A stretch of DNA of 64,000 nt from Paractinoplanes polyasparticus (GCF_019710575.1 NZ_JAHWFK010000019.1:186001-250000), one strand, 5' to 3'; counted from the stretch's first letter, positions 9,472-18,354 are shown. The notes: generated by a model from the sequence alone, not told the origin. Translations and numbers: made by a program.

Positions 9472-10623
9472 GTGTCGGTGGCGGTCGACTTCACGGATCC
9501 CGAATTCATCCAGAACCCGTATCCGGGGCTGGCCCGGTTGCGCGAGCAGGGCGCGGTCACGTGGCACGAGCCGACCGGGCAGTTCCTGACGGCCACCCAC
9601 GCCGCGGCCGGCGCCGTGCTGCGGGACAGGCAGCTCGGGCGGTTCTGGCAGGACAGGGAGCCGGCCGAGGTGTACGAGCCGTTCAACCTGCTGCACCGGA
9701 ACCAGATGATGGAGAACGAGCCGCCCGTCCACACCCGGCTGCGGTCGGTCGTGGCCCGGGCGTTCGGGCGCGGGCACGTCGCCCGGTTGCGGCCGGCCGT
9801 CGCGGCGTCGGCACAGACGCTCGTACGGGAAGCCGGGCGGGAGTTCGATCTGCTGGCCGACGTGGCGGAACCGCTGGCGGTCACGGTGATCGCGGAGCTG
9901 CTGGGCATTCCGCCGGGTGACCGGGCGCGGTTGCGGCCCTGGTCGGCGGCGATCGTACGGATGTACGAGGTATCCCGCACGCCCGAGGTGGAGGCGGCTG
10001 CCCTCGAAGCCTGCCGGGAGTTCACCAGCTACCTGCGCCGGCTGGCCGCCGAGCGCACCTCGTCGCCGCGGGACGATCTGATCAGCGACCTGGTGCCGGA
10101 GCTCTCGGCCGACGAGCTCGTGGCGACGGCGATCCTGCTGCTCAACGCGGGACACGAGGCGTCGGTCAACGCGCTCGGCGGCGGTGTGGTGGCGCTGCTG
10201 CGGCACCCGGCCGAGCTGGCGCGGCTGCGGAGCGATCCGGCGCTGCTCGTCCCGGCGGGTGAGGAGATGATCCGGTACGACTCCCCGCTGCACATGTTCG
10301 TGCGGACGGCCGCCGCGGACGTCACGGTCGCGGGCGTACGGGTTCCGGCCGGAGCGAAGATCGCCGCCCTGCTCGGGGCGGCCAACCGGGATCCGGCCGT
10401 CTTCGCGTCGCCCGACAGCTTCGACATCGGCCGGGATCCCAACCCGCACCTGGGTTTCGGCGCGGGGCTGCACTTCTGTCTCGGAGCGCCCCTGGCCCGC
10501 ATCGAGCTGCAGGCCGGACTACGGGCGCTGCTGTCGCACCAGTTCGAGCTGGCGGCGGAGCCGGTCAACCGGCCCACGTTCGTGCTGCGCGGCTATCGCG
10601 AGGTGCGGCTCACCCGGTCGTGA
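9472..10623 (+). CDS. Cytochrome P450 with altered I-helix motif
   Basis: A 383-residue bacterial class I P450. The heme-ligand loop FGAGLHFCLG places the ligand at Cys336, and the ExxR motif is in EEMIRYDSP. The I-helix reads AGHEAS where most family members have AG-x-E/D-T-T, so the proton-relay threonine is replaced by Ala, as in EryF. That points to substrate-assisted oxygen activation or altered chemistry. It converges with the second P450 with a 14-base overlap. No ferredoxin or reductase gene is adjacent, so electron partners must come from elsewhere. Confidence 0.88.
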   Translation: MSVAVDFTDPEFIQNPYPGLARLREQGAVTWHEPTGQFLTATHAAAGAVLRDRQLGRFWQDREPAEVYEPFNLLHRNQMMENEPPVHTRLRSVVARAFGRGHVARLRPAVAASAQTLVREAGREFDLLADVAEPLAVTVIAELLGIPPGDRARLRPWSAAIVRMYEVSRTPEVEAAALEACREFTSYLRRLAAERTSSPRDDLISDLVPELSADELVATAILLLNAGHEASVNALGGGVVALLRHPAELARLRSDPALLVPAGEEMIRYDSPLHMFVRTAAADVTVAGVRVPAGAKIAALLGAANRDPAVFASPDSFDIGRDPNPHLGFGAGLHFCLGAPLARIELQAGLRALLSHQFELAAEPVNRPTFVLRGYREVRLTRS

Positions 10624-11797
10624 CCGGCAGCGCCGAGAAACCGCGCAGCACCAGGCGGTCGCGGCGCTCGGCCTCGCCGGTCAGGGCCAGACCCGGCAGC
10701 GTGGTCAGCAGCAGCGGGAAGGCGACCTGGGCCTCGAGCCGGGCCAGCGGAGCGCCCAGGCAGTAGTGGGCACCGCCGCCGAACGAGACGGGCTGGATGT
10801 TCGGGCGGGCGGGGTCGAAGCGGTGCGGGTCGTCGTAGCGGGCCGGGTCGCGGTTGGCCGAGCCGAGCAGCATCGTGAGGCCTGCGCCGGCGGGAACGCT
10901 GAGGCCGTCGCCGAGGTCGAGCGGCTCGGTGGTGAAGCGGGACGTGAGTTGCACCGGTGAGTCGTACCGCAGGATCTCCTCGACGAAGGCGGGCGCCCGG
11001 TCGGGGTGCGCGCGCAACCGCTCGGCCTCGGCCGGGCGGCTCAGCAGCAGGTGCAGGCCCAGGCCGAGCAGGTTGGCCGTGGTCTCGAAGCCGGCCACGA
11101 GCAGCAGCACCAGGTTGGCCAGCATCTCCTCGCCGGTCAGCGTGTCCCCCGAGGCGGCCAGGGCGCTGGTCAGATCCTCCTGCGGGTGGCGCCGGCGCTC
11201 GGCGATCAGGCCGACGAAATAGTCCTCGAGGTCGCGTCCGGCCGCGTCGGCCAGCTCCATCTCGGCGACCGTGCTGATCGGCTCGAGCACCACGGTCAGG
11301 TCGGCCGCCCGCTGCCGGAACCAGGCGCGGTCGCTGTCCGGCACGCCGAGCAGCGCGCAGATCACGCCGATCGGCAGCGGATAGGCGAACGAGGTCATGA
11401 AGTCGGCCGTCGCGGGCATCGCCTTGATCAGCTCTTCGGCCTGCCCGGCGATCACGTCGCGCACGGCGGCGATGCGGCGCGCGGTGAACGTGGCCGCGGC
11501 GACCCGGCGTACGCGGGTGTGGTCGGGCGGGTTCATCTGCAACATCGACAGCACGACGGACGCGACCCCGCGGTTCTGCCGCCACTCGGGCCAGAACTGG
11601 TCGTAGTCGCGGCTGTCGGCCAGGCGGACGGCCGGGTCCCGCAGGAGGCGGTTGGTCAAGGCGTGGGTGGTGACATACCAGCGCTCATCGGGCGCCAGGA
11701 ACGCGGGTGCGTGCGCCCGCAGGACGTCGTAGGCCGGGTAGGGGTCGTGACGGCCCTCCGGGGAGAACAGCGAACCGAGCGCGGTCTGGTAGTCCAT
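10610..11797 (-). CDS. Cytochrome P450
   Basis: A 395-residue class I P450 with canonical motifs: AGFETT in the I-helix, ExxR within EEILRYDSP, and heme loop FGGGAHYCLG with Cys346. The N-terminus chosen (MDYQTALGSLF) matches the usual P450 beginning. ATG codons at 11806 and 11809 are alternatives, and the frame is open to 11875. Its 3' end overlaps the convergent P450 by 14 bases. Substrate unknown; no biosynthetic cluster surrounds it. Confidence 0.86.
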   Translation of the reverse strand: MDYQTALGSLFSPEGRHDPYPAYDVLRAHAPAFLAPDERWYVTTHALTNRLLRDPAVRLADSRDYDQFWPEWRQNRGVASVVLSMLQMNPPDHTRVRRVAAATFTARRIAAVRDVIAGQAEELIKAMPATADFMTSFAYPLPIGVICALLGVPDSDRAWFRQRAADLTVVLEPISTVAEMELADAAGRDLEDYFVGLIAERRRHPQEDLTSALAASGDTLTGEEMLANLVLLLVAGFETTANLLGLGLHLLLSRPAEAERLRAHPDRAPAFVEEILRYDSPVQLTSRFTTEPLDLGDGLSVPAGAGLTMLLGSANRDPARYDDPHRFDPARPNIQPVSFGGGAHYCLGAPLARLEAQVAFPLLLTTLPGLALTGEAERRDRLVLRGFSALPVTTG

Positions 11798-11883
11798 GCC
11801 GTCCATCATCTCCGGCGCGGGCCAGTATCGCGCCCGGCCGTTGGTGGGCGGGCCGCCGCCCCGCTGCCCGCCCACCCCGGCAC

Positions 11884-11931
11884 GTGACCGCCGCCGCGCG
11901 CCTGGACAAGCGTTCCCCCGGCGGCGGTCAC
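11884..11931. other. Inverted repeat between the P450 and protease genes; rest of 11810-12093 empty
   Basis: A perfect 12-base inverted repeat (GTGACCGCCGCC at 11884-11895, its complement at 11920-11931) surrounds a 24-base spacer. It lies upstream of the leftward P450 and downstream of the protease gene, so it could be an operator or a terminator lacking a U-tract. I see no gene in the remaining ~280 bases. Confidence 0.4.
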
Positions 11932-12093
11932 CCCGGCCGGCCGGCCGCGACCCGGTTCCCGCGGTGTCGTCGGCCGGCTCATCATGACGTTCGATGTGCC
12001 GTTACCACGCTATGGAGGTTTCCGGTCGCTCCGGAATCGGCCGTCCCACCCCGGCACCCCCTCGCGTTGGGGGTCCCGATCGGACCGATCCGC

Positions 12094-12918
12094 CTACCCC
12101 GCCGGGACGGCCGGCACGTGCGCCGACAGGAACTCCCAGGCCGCGCTGGCCCGGTCGACCCGGTTGTAGATCCCGACCCACGACTGCGGGCGCCCGCTGA
12201 GGTCCGGCGCGTCGCAGGTCTCGCGGTCGGCGGCCCCGGCGGTGACGGTCTGCAGTTCCAGAGCGCCGTCACGCCGTACGAACATGGGCCCGCCACTGTC
12301 GCCCCGCGAGGAGCCACCGTGGACGGACGTCACGAACGTCATCTCGCGATCGGGAAACACGCAGGGCCCGTTGTTGACCGCGGCCAGGCTGGTGACCCGC
12401 ACCCGCCCCACGTGCTGGGACGGCCGGCCGGCGAAGCCGTACACCTCCGCCGTGGCGCCGTTCGGCGCGCCCCGGGCCGCTATCCGGGCCGGCGTCACGG
12501 TGGTGACCGGGTCGGTCAGCTCGAGCAGCGCGATGTCGTTGGCCAGGCTCCGGCTGTCGTAGCCGTCCATGCGCCACACGGCCGCGACCGCCCACTGCGC
12601 GTCGTCGGGGGCCGACGGCCGGACCACCATGTCCTTCGCCCGGTAGCCGTGGCCGGGCTGCCGGCCCACATTCGTGCAGTGCTGCGCCGTGACGACCCAG
12701 CGCGGCGCGATCAGCGTGCCGGTGCAGGCGAGCCCGTCGTCGAGCAGACCCCGGTCGGCCTCGACCCGCACGACGGCCGCGACACCCGCGTCACCGGCCA
12801 CCTCGGTCGCCATGGCCTGGGCGCCGACGATCGCCGAGGCCTGCCCGGTCATGGCCCAAGCGACGAAGGCGGCCAGTCCGACCGAGCCGACTCGGCCCCA
12901 TGTGAGCCTGTTCACCAC
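12094..12918 (-). CDS. Secreted trypsin-like serine protease (S1 family)
   Basis: The 274-residue protein has a Sec-type signal peptide (basic VNRLTWGR, hydrophobic core, cleavage likely after the Ala of QASA near residue 29). The mature enzyme begins with IVGAQ, resembling the trypsin activation N-terminus. The catalytic triad is complete: His80 in TAQHC, Asp128 in NDIALLEL, Ser208 in GDSGGP. It should be an exported endopeptidase. There is essentially no propeptide between signal and IVGAQ, so it may be active on secretion. Specificity is not assigned. Confidence 0.9.
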   Translation of the reverse strand: MVNRLTWGRVGSVGLAAFVAWAMTGQASAIVGAQAMATEVAGDAGVAAVVRVEADRGLLDDGLACTGTLIAPRWVVTAQHCTNVGRQPGHGYRAKDMVVRPSAPDDAQWAVAAVWRMDGYDSRSLANDIALLELTDPVTTVTPARIAARGAPNGATAEVYGFAGRPSQHVGRVRVTSLAAVNNGPCVFPDREMTFVTSVHGGSSRGDSGGPMFVRRDGALELQTVTAGAADRETCDAPDLSGRPQSWVGIYNRVDRASAAWEFLSAHVPAVPAG

Positions 12919-13050
12919 CCGGGCCTCCCCGTAGCGTTCCGCCGCGACGCCCTCACGCTACGAACAACGCGCCACTCCGCGGAATCCCCCGACCCACCGG
13001 GCCCGCCCGTCGATCCGCCTACCTCAAAAGTGGAACGCGGACGTGACGCG

Positions 13051-13080
13051 GCCCGGGCCGCTCGGACGAGCGACCCGGGC
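13051..13080 (-). terminator. Hairpin after the MFS operon
   Basis: GCCCGGG (13051-13057) pairs with CCCGGGC (13074-13080), and an inner CGCTCG/CGAGCG extends the stem after one mismatch. It lies 18 bases past the stop of the small MFS partner on the minus strand. No clear T-run follows, as is common in actinomycetes. Confidence 0.5.
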
Positions 13081-13097
13081 CGGGCGGGACGACGAAG

Positions 13098-13196
13098 CTA
13101 CTGGAACAGCTTGGCCGCGGTCATCACCGTCTGGATGATGCCGTAGCCCAGCAGGACGGCGACCAGCAGCCAGGACAGAACCAGACGGGCGCTCAT
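13098..13196 (-). CDS. MFS transporter small subunit (single-span 32-residue protein)
   Basis: A 32-residue protein whose ATG overlaps the stop of the MFS gene (ATGA, 13193-13196). It is almost entirely one membrane helix (LVLSWLLVAVLLGYGIIQT) followed by a short polar tail ending KLFQ. Small single-span partners following OFA-family MFS genes are a recognised family, and the overlap implies translational coupling and a fixed ratio. I infer that it binds or stabilises the transporter. It is below most gene-calling thresholds. Confidence 0.72.
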   Translation of the reverse strand: MSARLVLSWLLVAVLLGYGIIQTVMTAAKLFQ

Positions 13197-14587
13197 GCCG
13201 CGGCCTCCTTCTCGAGCGGCTGGGCCGGCTCGTGGTAGCGCTCCGGCACCGGCCGGACCAGCAGGTTGGCGACGAAGCCGACGACCAGGACGCCGACCAT
13301 GGTGAACAGGGCCGGCTGATAGGCCGCGCTGGTCAGCGTGCCCGGCTTGCCCTCGGCGTCGAGGAAGCCGTTGATGATCAGCGGCCCGGCCACGCCGGCG
13401 GCCGACCAGGCGGTCAGCAGGCGGCCGTGGATCGCGCCGACCTGGAACGTGCCGAACAGGTCCCGCAGGTAGGCCGGGACCGTGGCGAACCCGCCGCCGT
13501 AGAACGACAGGATGATGCCCGCAAGGATGACGAACAGCCAGGTCGCGGCGTCGCCGACCGTGGCCAGCAGCAGGTAGAGGATCACGCCGACGCCCAGGTA
13601 GACCATGTAGATGGGCTTGCGGCCGATCACGTCCGACGTCGACGACCAGGCGAAACGGCCGGCCATGTTGAACAGCGACAGCACGCCCACGAAGCCGCCG
13701 GCCGCGGCCACGCTGACGCTGGAGACGCCGTCCGACCGGAAGAAGTCCTGAATCATCGGGCTGGCCTGCTCGAGGATGCCGATGCCGGCGGTCACGTTGC
13801 AGAACAGCACGATCCACAGCAGCCAGAAAGCACGCGTGCGGATCGCGTTGGCGGCCGACACGCTCGCGGTGGTGACCAGCGGCTTCGCCTTGACCGAGGC
13901 CGGGTCCCAGCCGTCGGGCTTCCAGTCGTCGGCCGGCACGCGCATGTTGGCCACGCCGAACATCATGATGACGAAGTAGGCGATGCCCAGCGTCAGGAAC
14001 AGCGCCACCAGCGACCCGCCCGAGGCGACCGAGGTGGCCACGCTCGGGTCGTAGTTGTCGTCGTAGAACGAGAGCAGCTGGCGCGAGGCCGGGCTGGCGA
14101 TCAGCGCCCCGCCGCCGAAGCCCATGATGGCGAGGCCGGTGGCCAGGCCGGGCCGGTCGGGGAACCACTTGATCAGTGTCGACACCGGCGAGATGTAGCC
14201 GATGCCGAGGCCGATGCCGCCCAGCACGCCGTAGCCCAGGTAGACCAGCCACAGCTGACTCGTGCTGATGCCGAGCGCGCTGACCAGGAAGCCGGCCGCC
14301 CAGAAGCTGGCCGACACGAACATCGCCTTGCGCGGTCCGTTGCGTTCGACCCAGGTGCCGCCGACCGCCGCCGACAGACCCAGCATCACGATGGCGATGC
14401 TGAAGATGATGCCGATGGAGGTCTGGCTGGCCTCGAAGTGCGAGACGAAGGAGTTCTTGTAGACACTCGTCGCGTAGACCTGGCCGATACAGAGGTGCAC
14501 CGACAGGGCGGCGGGCGGGATCAGCCAGCGGCTGAAGCCGGGCGGCGCCACGGAGTGTTCGCGGTCGAGCCTGGTGAGCAGGGACAA
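13193..14587 (-). CDS. OFA-family MFS transporter (oxalate/formate antiporter type)
   Basis: A 464-residue, 12-helix major facilitator with OFA-family features, including an early GQVYATSVY segment and a central break around residues 215-235. The family exchanges or imports small carboxylates such as oxalate, formate or related monocarboxylates; the substrate here is not known. I choose TTG 14587 because GGGAGG lies 7 bases upstream; the frame extends to another TTG at 14602. The 32-residue small subunit follows with an ATGA overlap. Confidence 0.83.
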   Translation of the reverse strand: MSLLTRLDREHSVAPPGFSRWLIPPAALSVHLCIGQVYATSVYKNSFVSHFEASQTSIGIIFSIAIVMLGLSAAVGGTWVERNGPRKAMFVSASFWAAGFLVSALGISTSQLWLVYLGYGVLGGIGLGIGYISPVSTLIKWFPDRPGLATGLAIMGFGGGALIASPASRQLLSFYDDNYDPSVATSVASGGSLVALFLTLGIAYFVIMMFGVANMRVPADDWKPDGWDPASVKAKPLVTTASVSAANAIRTRAFWLLWIVLFCNVTAGIGILEQASPMIQDFFRSDGVSSVSVAAAGGFVGVLSLFNMAGRFAWSSTSDVIGRKPIYMVYLGVGVILYLLLATVGDAATWLFVILAGIILSFYGGGFATVPAYLRDLFGTFQVGAIHGRLLTAWSAAGVAGPLIINGFLDAEGKPGTLTSAAYQPALFTMVGVLVVGFVANLLVRPVPERYHEPAQPLEKEAAA

Positions 14588-14602
14588 GGTAGCGCCTCCC
14601 AA

Positions 14603-14649
14603 CCCCGGTGGAGGGTATCGATCTTCATGATCGACCCTCCGGTCCGGGG
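14603..14649 (-). terminator. Stem-loop between hydrolase and MFS genes
   Basis: CCCCGG plus GGAGGGT on the left pairs with ACCCTCC plus CCGGGG on the right, with small bulges and an AT-rich loop around 14617-14632. It sits after the hydrolase stop on the minus strand and just before the MFS ribosome binding site, so it probably ends the hydrolase transcript. Confidence 0.5.
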
Positions 14650-14668
14650 CGGCAACCGGAGACGGAGC

Positions 14669-15535
14669 CTAACGCCGGGCGTTGGCGACGATCGCGTCGA
14701 TGATCTGCGGCCACAGCGCTTCGGGCAGGTCGTGGCCCATGCCGGGGATGACCAGGAGCTCCGCGCCGGGGACGGCGGCCGCGGTGGCCCGCCCGCCGCT
14801 CACGTTGATCAGCGGGTCGTCCGCACCGTGAATGACCACCGTCGGCACGGCGACCGACTGCAGGGCTTCCGTCCGGTCCGGCGAGGCGACGATCGCCGCG
14901 TACTGGCGCTGGCCCCCGGCCGGGCGGTAGCTGCGCTCGAACTTGGCCGTGGCCCGCCGGCGCAGTTCGGCCTCGGCCGTCGGGTAGCCGGGCGAGCCGA
15001 TGACCCGCGACGCCGCGACCGCTCCATTGATGATCTCGTCGCGGGTCGTGGCGGGCGGGCGCATCAGCGCGGCCGCGGCCTCCGGCGTCGGGCGGCCGAC
15101 CGCCCGGTCGCCGGTCATCGACATGATGGAGCACAGGCTGGCCACCAGGTCGGGGTGGTCGAGGGTCAGCTGCTGGGCGATCATGCCGCCCATCGAGGCC
15201 CCGACGACGTGCACCGGTTCCAGGCCGAGCTCCTTGATCAGGCCCGCCGCGTCGGACGCCATGTCGCTGAGCAGGTAGGGCGCGCCGGCCGGGTCGCCGC
15301 CGAAGATCGCGGCGAGGTCGGGCGCGGGCAGGTCGTCGAACGCGGTCGACAGCCCGGCGTCCCGGTTGTCGAAGCGCACCACGTGGAAGCCGCGTGCGGC
15401 CAGCTCGCCGACGAATCCCGCCGGCCAGTCGACGAGCTGCGCGCCCAGCCCCATGATCAGCAGCAACCCGGGATCATCCGGGTTGCCCGTCGTCTCGTAC
15501 CTCAGATCGATCCCGTTGGCCCGCACATCCGGCAC
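14669..15535 (-). CDS. Alpha/beta hydrolase
   Basis: A 288-residue alpha/beta-fold hydrolase. The nucleophile elbow GASMGG puts Ser114 as nucleophile; Asp in HGADDPL and His in GMGHDLP complete the triad. An oxyanion-hole region LLIMGLGAQLVDW precedes them. I start at GTG 15535, with AGGAAGGGG 6 bases upstream; the frame is open to 15607. It resembles actinobacterial esterase/epoxide-hydrolase-like enzymes without a defined substrate. The ArsR gene is divergent. Confidence 0.83.
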   Translation of the reverse strand: MPDVRANGIDLRYETTGNPDDPGLLLIMGLGAQLVDWPAGFVGELAARGFHVVRFDNRDAGLSTAFDDLPAPDLAAIFGGDPAGAPYLLSDMASDAAGLIKELGLEPVHVVGASMGGMIAQQLTLDHPDLVASLCSIMSMTGDRAVGRPTPEAAAALMRPPATTRDEIINGAVAASRVIGSPGYPTAEAELRRRATAKFERSYRPAGGQRQYAAIVASPDRTEALQSVAVPTVVIHGADDPLINVSGGRATAAAVPGAELLVIPGMGHDLPEALWPQIIDAIVANARR

Positions 15536-15622
15536 CGCGACTCCCCTTCCTCGCGCCTTCACGATCAGCATGCCGCATCGCCCCGGACACGCCATCGGCA
15601 GAACCACCTGTTTCAGCCTTGG

Positions 15623-15632
15623 CTTATATAAG
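15623..15632 (+). promoter_or_regulatory. AT-rich palindrome in the ArsR promoter
   Basis: CTTATATAAG is a perfect 10-base palindrome inside a longer CCTT...AAGG repeat, 22 bases before the ArsR GTG and between divergent genes. It stands out in a GC-rich background. It may combine a -10-like element with an autoregulatory operator. Confidence 0.4.
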
Positions 15633-15654
15633 GACGAGCTGATAACGTACGGCT

Positions 15655-16011
15655 GTGCATGCGTTCGATGTTCTCGGAGATCCCGTGCGGCGGCGGATCC
15701 TGGAGCTGCTCGCCGAGGGTGAGCAGAGCTCCGGTTCCGTCACCGGCGTGATCCGGGCCGAGTTCGGCATCTCGCAACCGGCCGTGTCGCAGCACCTGCG
15801 CGTCCTGCGCGACAACGGCTTCGCGACCGTGCGCCCCGAGGGCGCCCGCCGCCTCTACGCCGTCGACGACACGGCCCTGCGCGAGGCCGACGCCTGGCTG
15901 GCGAAGTTTCGCCGGTTCTGGGTGCCCCGCCTGGCCGCCATGGAGACCGAGGTGGCTCGGGGCAAGCGGCAGCGACGCCTACAACACGACGAGGAGAAAC
16001 ACGATGATTGA
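15655..16011 (+). CDS. ArsR-family winged-helix regulator
   Basis: A 118-residue ArsR/SmtB-type repressor. The helix-turn-helix is in the segment FGISQPAVSQHLRVLRDNG, followed by the wing VRPEGARRLYAVDD. It lacks the CxC metal-binding motif of arsenic/cadmium sensors, so it is probably not a metal sensor. Its 3' end overlaps the SRPBCC gene by 8 bases. ArsR-SRPBCC pairs are common; the downstream protein may bind the inducing ligand, which is inference. Confidence 0.87.
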   Translation: MHAFDVLGDPVRRRILELLAEGEQSSGSVTGVIRAEFGISQPAVSQHLRVLRDNGFATVRPEGARRLYAVDDTALREADAWLAKFRRFWVPRLAAMETEVARGKRQRRLQHDEEKHDD

Positions 16012-16645
16012 CGTCAACCACCAGATCAGCCAGGTGCGCCGGCAGCAGGGCCGCCGCACGCTCGAGGCGGGCGAGGCACGCGTCCAGACGATCAGCCAGG
16101 TCTACGACACCGACATCGAGGACCTGTGGGACGTGGTGACCAACCCCGAGCGCATCGCCCGCTGGTTCCTGCCGGTCGAGGGTGAGCTCAAGGAGGGCGG
16201 CCGGTATCAGCTCACCGGCAACGCGGGCGGCACGGTCACCCGCTGCGACCGCCCCAGCGGCTACTCGGCCACGTGGGAGTTCGCCGACCAGGTGAGCTGG
16301 ATCGAGGTGCGCCTGACCCCCGAGGGTGACAGCACCCGCTTCGAACTCGAGCACGTCGCCCACGTCGCCGACGAGTGGTGGGACCAGTTCGGCCCCGGCG
16401 CCACCGGCGTGGGCTGGGACGGCGGCTTCTACGGCCTGGCCAACTATCTGGCCGACCCGGCGACCGCCGTCAACCCGGAGTCGATGGCGACCTGGCACGA
16501 GACCCCCGAGGGACGGTCCTTCTACCGCCAGTCCAGCGACGCCTGGGTCGAGGCCTCGATCGCCGACGGCGCCGACCCGGTGGCCGCCAAGGCCGCCGGC
16601 GAGCGCACCTACGCGTTCTACACCGGCCAGGAGGCGCCGAGCTGA
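16004..16645 (+). CDS. SRPBCC (AHSA1-like) domain protein
   Basis: A 213-residue protein with an AHSA1/START-like hydrophobic-pocket fold, recognised by DIEDLWDVVTNPERIARWFLP and by the strand pattern through GGTVTRCDRPSGYSATWEF. It is translated with the ArsR repressor through an 8-base overlap. The C-terminal ~60 residues (after WHETPEG) extend beyond the usual domain and are helical. Ligand and biochemical role are unknown. Confidence 0.82.
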   Translation: MIDVNHQISQVRRQQGRRTLEAGEARVQTISQVYDTDIEDLWDVVTNPERIARWFLPVEGELKEGGRYQLTGNAGGTVTRCDRPSGYSATWEFADQVSWIEVRLTPEGDSTRFELEHVAHVADEWWDQFGPGATGVGWDGGFYGLANYLADPATAVNPESMATWHETPEGRSFYRQSSDAWVEASIADGADPVAAKAAGERTYAFYTGQEAPS

Positions 16646-16663
16646 CCTGGGCATACTGGTCGC

Positions 16664-17518
16664 ATGAACCTGCTCTCGGCCCGCGCCGGCCACTGGACGT
16701 CCGACGGCACCGGGGTCACCGTGATCCTGCCGCCGCCGGGCACGGTCGGCTCGGGCGAGATCAGGGGCGGCGCGCCCGCCACCCGCGAGTTCGCCCTGCT
16801 CGAACCCACCCGTCTGGTCGACCGCGTGGACGCGGTGGTGCTGTCGGGCGGGTCGGCGTTCGGTCTGGCCGCCGGCGACGGCGTGATGTCACTGATGCGC
16901 GCCCGGGGGCTGGGTCTGCCCACCCCCGCCGGCCCGGTCCCGATCGTGGTGGGCCTGTCGCTCTTCGACGCCTCGGTGGCAGCGCCGGTCCGCCCCGACT
17001 TCGCCGAGGGCGGCCGGCGGGCCGCCCAGGCCGCTCTGGACGGCGCTCCCTTCGAGACCGGCCGGGTCGGCGCGGGCACCGGCGCCACCACCGGCAAGTG
17101 GCGTGAACGCCTCGACCCCGGCGGCCTGGGCGTGGCCGAGGGCCGGGCCGGCGAGGCGTCCGTGGTGGCCCTGGCCGCGGTCAACGCCTGGGGCGACGTC
17201 ATCGGCCCCGACGGCCGGCCGCTGACCGCCCCGCCCGTCACGCCCGGCGCCGCGCCCGCCCCGCCGCCCTTCCCCACGGCCAACACCACGATCGCCGTGG
17301 TCCTGACCGACGCCCGGCTCGACAAGGTGGCTTGCAACTGGCTGGCCCAGAGCGCCCACACCGGCTTCGCCCGGGCCCTGCACCCCGCCCACACCCGCTA
17401 CGACGGGGACGCCGTGATCGCCCTGGCCACGGGCGAGCGGAAAGCCCCCGTCGACCTCGAGCACCTGCGGACCGTCACCGCCGACGTGATGGCGGCCGCG
17501 ATCCGCTCCACGGCGTGA
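16664..17518 (+). CDS. P1 family peptidase (DmpA/L-aminopeptidase type)
   Basis: A 284-residue N-terminal nucleophile hydrolase. The glycine-rich VGAGTGATTGKWR segment and a later NTTI motif (Asn207-Thr208-Thr209) mark the autoproteolytic site that would yield alpha and beta chains, with the new N-terminal threonine as nucleophile. Family members remove N-terminal residues, including D-amino acids or beta-peptides. The start at 16664 lies 18 bases after the SRPBCC stop, so cotranscription is likely. Confidence 0.85.
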   Translation: MNLLSARAGHWTSDGTGVTVILPPPGTVGSGEIRGGAPATREFALLEPTRLVDRVDAVVLSGGSAFGLAAGDGVMSLMRARGLGLPTPAGPVPIVVGLSLFDASVAAPVRPDFAEGGRRAAQAALDGAPFETGRVGAGTGATTGKWRERLDPGGLGVAEGRAGEASVVALAAVNAWGDVIGPDGRPLTAPPVTPGAAPAPPPFPTANTTIAVVLTDARLDKVACNWLAQSAHTGFARALHPAHTRYDGDAVIALATGERKAPVDLEHLRTVTADVMAAAIRSTA

Positions 17519-17546
17519 TTCGCGAACGGCCGCTACCGTTGGTGGG

Positions 17547-17774
17547 GTGTTCCTCATCTTCGGCATCCGCAGCAAAGACAAGATCGTCGGTTCGCGCCTC
17601 GGCCGGTGCGAGGTCTGCGGCGCCACCGCGGCCCAGACCCTCGTGCGGCGTACGACGAAGTTCAGCCTCTTCTTCGTGCCGCTGTTCCCGGTGCGAGCCG
17701 CCCGCCACTTCGTGACCTGCACCAACTGCGGCCGCTCCCGCGCCGCCGCCCGCGAAGAGCTCGTCGCGGCCTGA
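17547..17774 (+). CDS. Zinc-ribbon protein
   Basis: A 75-residue protein with two CxxC knuckles (CEVCG and CTNCG) about 33 residues apart, which should bind one zinc ion. A hydrophobic FSLFFVPLFPV stretch lies between them. Such small zinc-ribbon proteins are widespread in actinomycetes with no defined role. The GTG at 17547 fits the family N-terminus (MFLIFG). Confidence 0.78.
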   Translation: MFLIFGIRSKDKIVGSRLGRCEVCGATAAQTLVRRTTKFSLFFVPLFPVRAARHFVTCTNCGRSRAAAREELVAA

Positions 17775-17859
17775 GCCCACCCGGCACAACCCACGGCCGT
17801 CAACATGATCGACTGATCGGCGTGACACATCGACCGACCTGCGTGACGAGAGGGCAAGC

Positions 17860-18354
17860 ATGAATCCGGCCGCCGAGGGCGACGCCCCGTTGCCGGCGCG
17901 GGTGGCCGAGCACCTGCAGCCCGGCGAGGGCCTGGTCGCCGCCATCTGGGTCAGCCGCCCCGCCGGGGTCGAGGCGCTCCGCATGTCCCGAAGCGAGATG
18001 TCCCCGTGGCGCCTGCGCCGGGCCACCCCCGAGTCGCGCCGGGGCGTCAACGGCCGGCCGAGCAGCCATGCCGTCGCCCTGGACGAACACGTCCGCACCG
18101 TCAACGACCCCCGCGTCCTGGCTCTCACCGACCGCCGGCTCCTGCTGCTGTCCCAGGGCCTCGGGTCGTGGCGCGACCTGCTCCCCCGCCCCGCCGGCAC
18201 GCTGTCCCCCTTACGCCTGCGCTGGGAATCGCCTCGCACCGACCTGACCAAGGCCACCGAGGAGTCCGGGCACCTGCGCCTCGACTTCACCGACGGCTCG
18301 TACCTGATTCTGCTGACCCCGTCGGCCCACGTGCAGCCCTTCCTTGACGGCTGA
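17860..18354 (+). CDS. Hypothetical protein with a PH-like core
   Basis: A 164-residue soluble protein I cannot assign. The central pattern VLALTDRRLLLLS followed by a strand-rich C-terminus ending in YLILLT resembles bacterial PH-like (YokE/bPH) domains, which often bind peptides or membranes. The GTG/ATG choice is clear (ATG 17860). It is transcribed in the direction of the zinc-ribbon gene 86 bases upstream. Confidence 0.6.
   Translation: MNPAAEGDAPLPARVAEHLQPGEGLVAAIWVSRPAGVEALRMSRSEMSPWRLRRATPESRRGVNGRPSSHAVALDEHVRTVNDPRVLALTDRRLLLLSQGLGSWRDLLPRPAGTLSPLRLRWESPRTDLTKATEESGHLRLDFTDGSYLILLTPSAHVQPFLDG

Noticed and set aside
13232..15631. A 799-codon plus-strand frame over the MFS and hydrolase genes
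   Set aside because: Antisense shadow of two recognised genes; composition is dominated by Arg/Asp/Gly/His with no motif.
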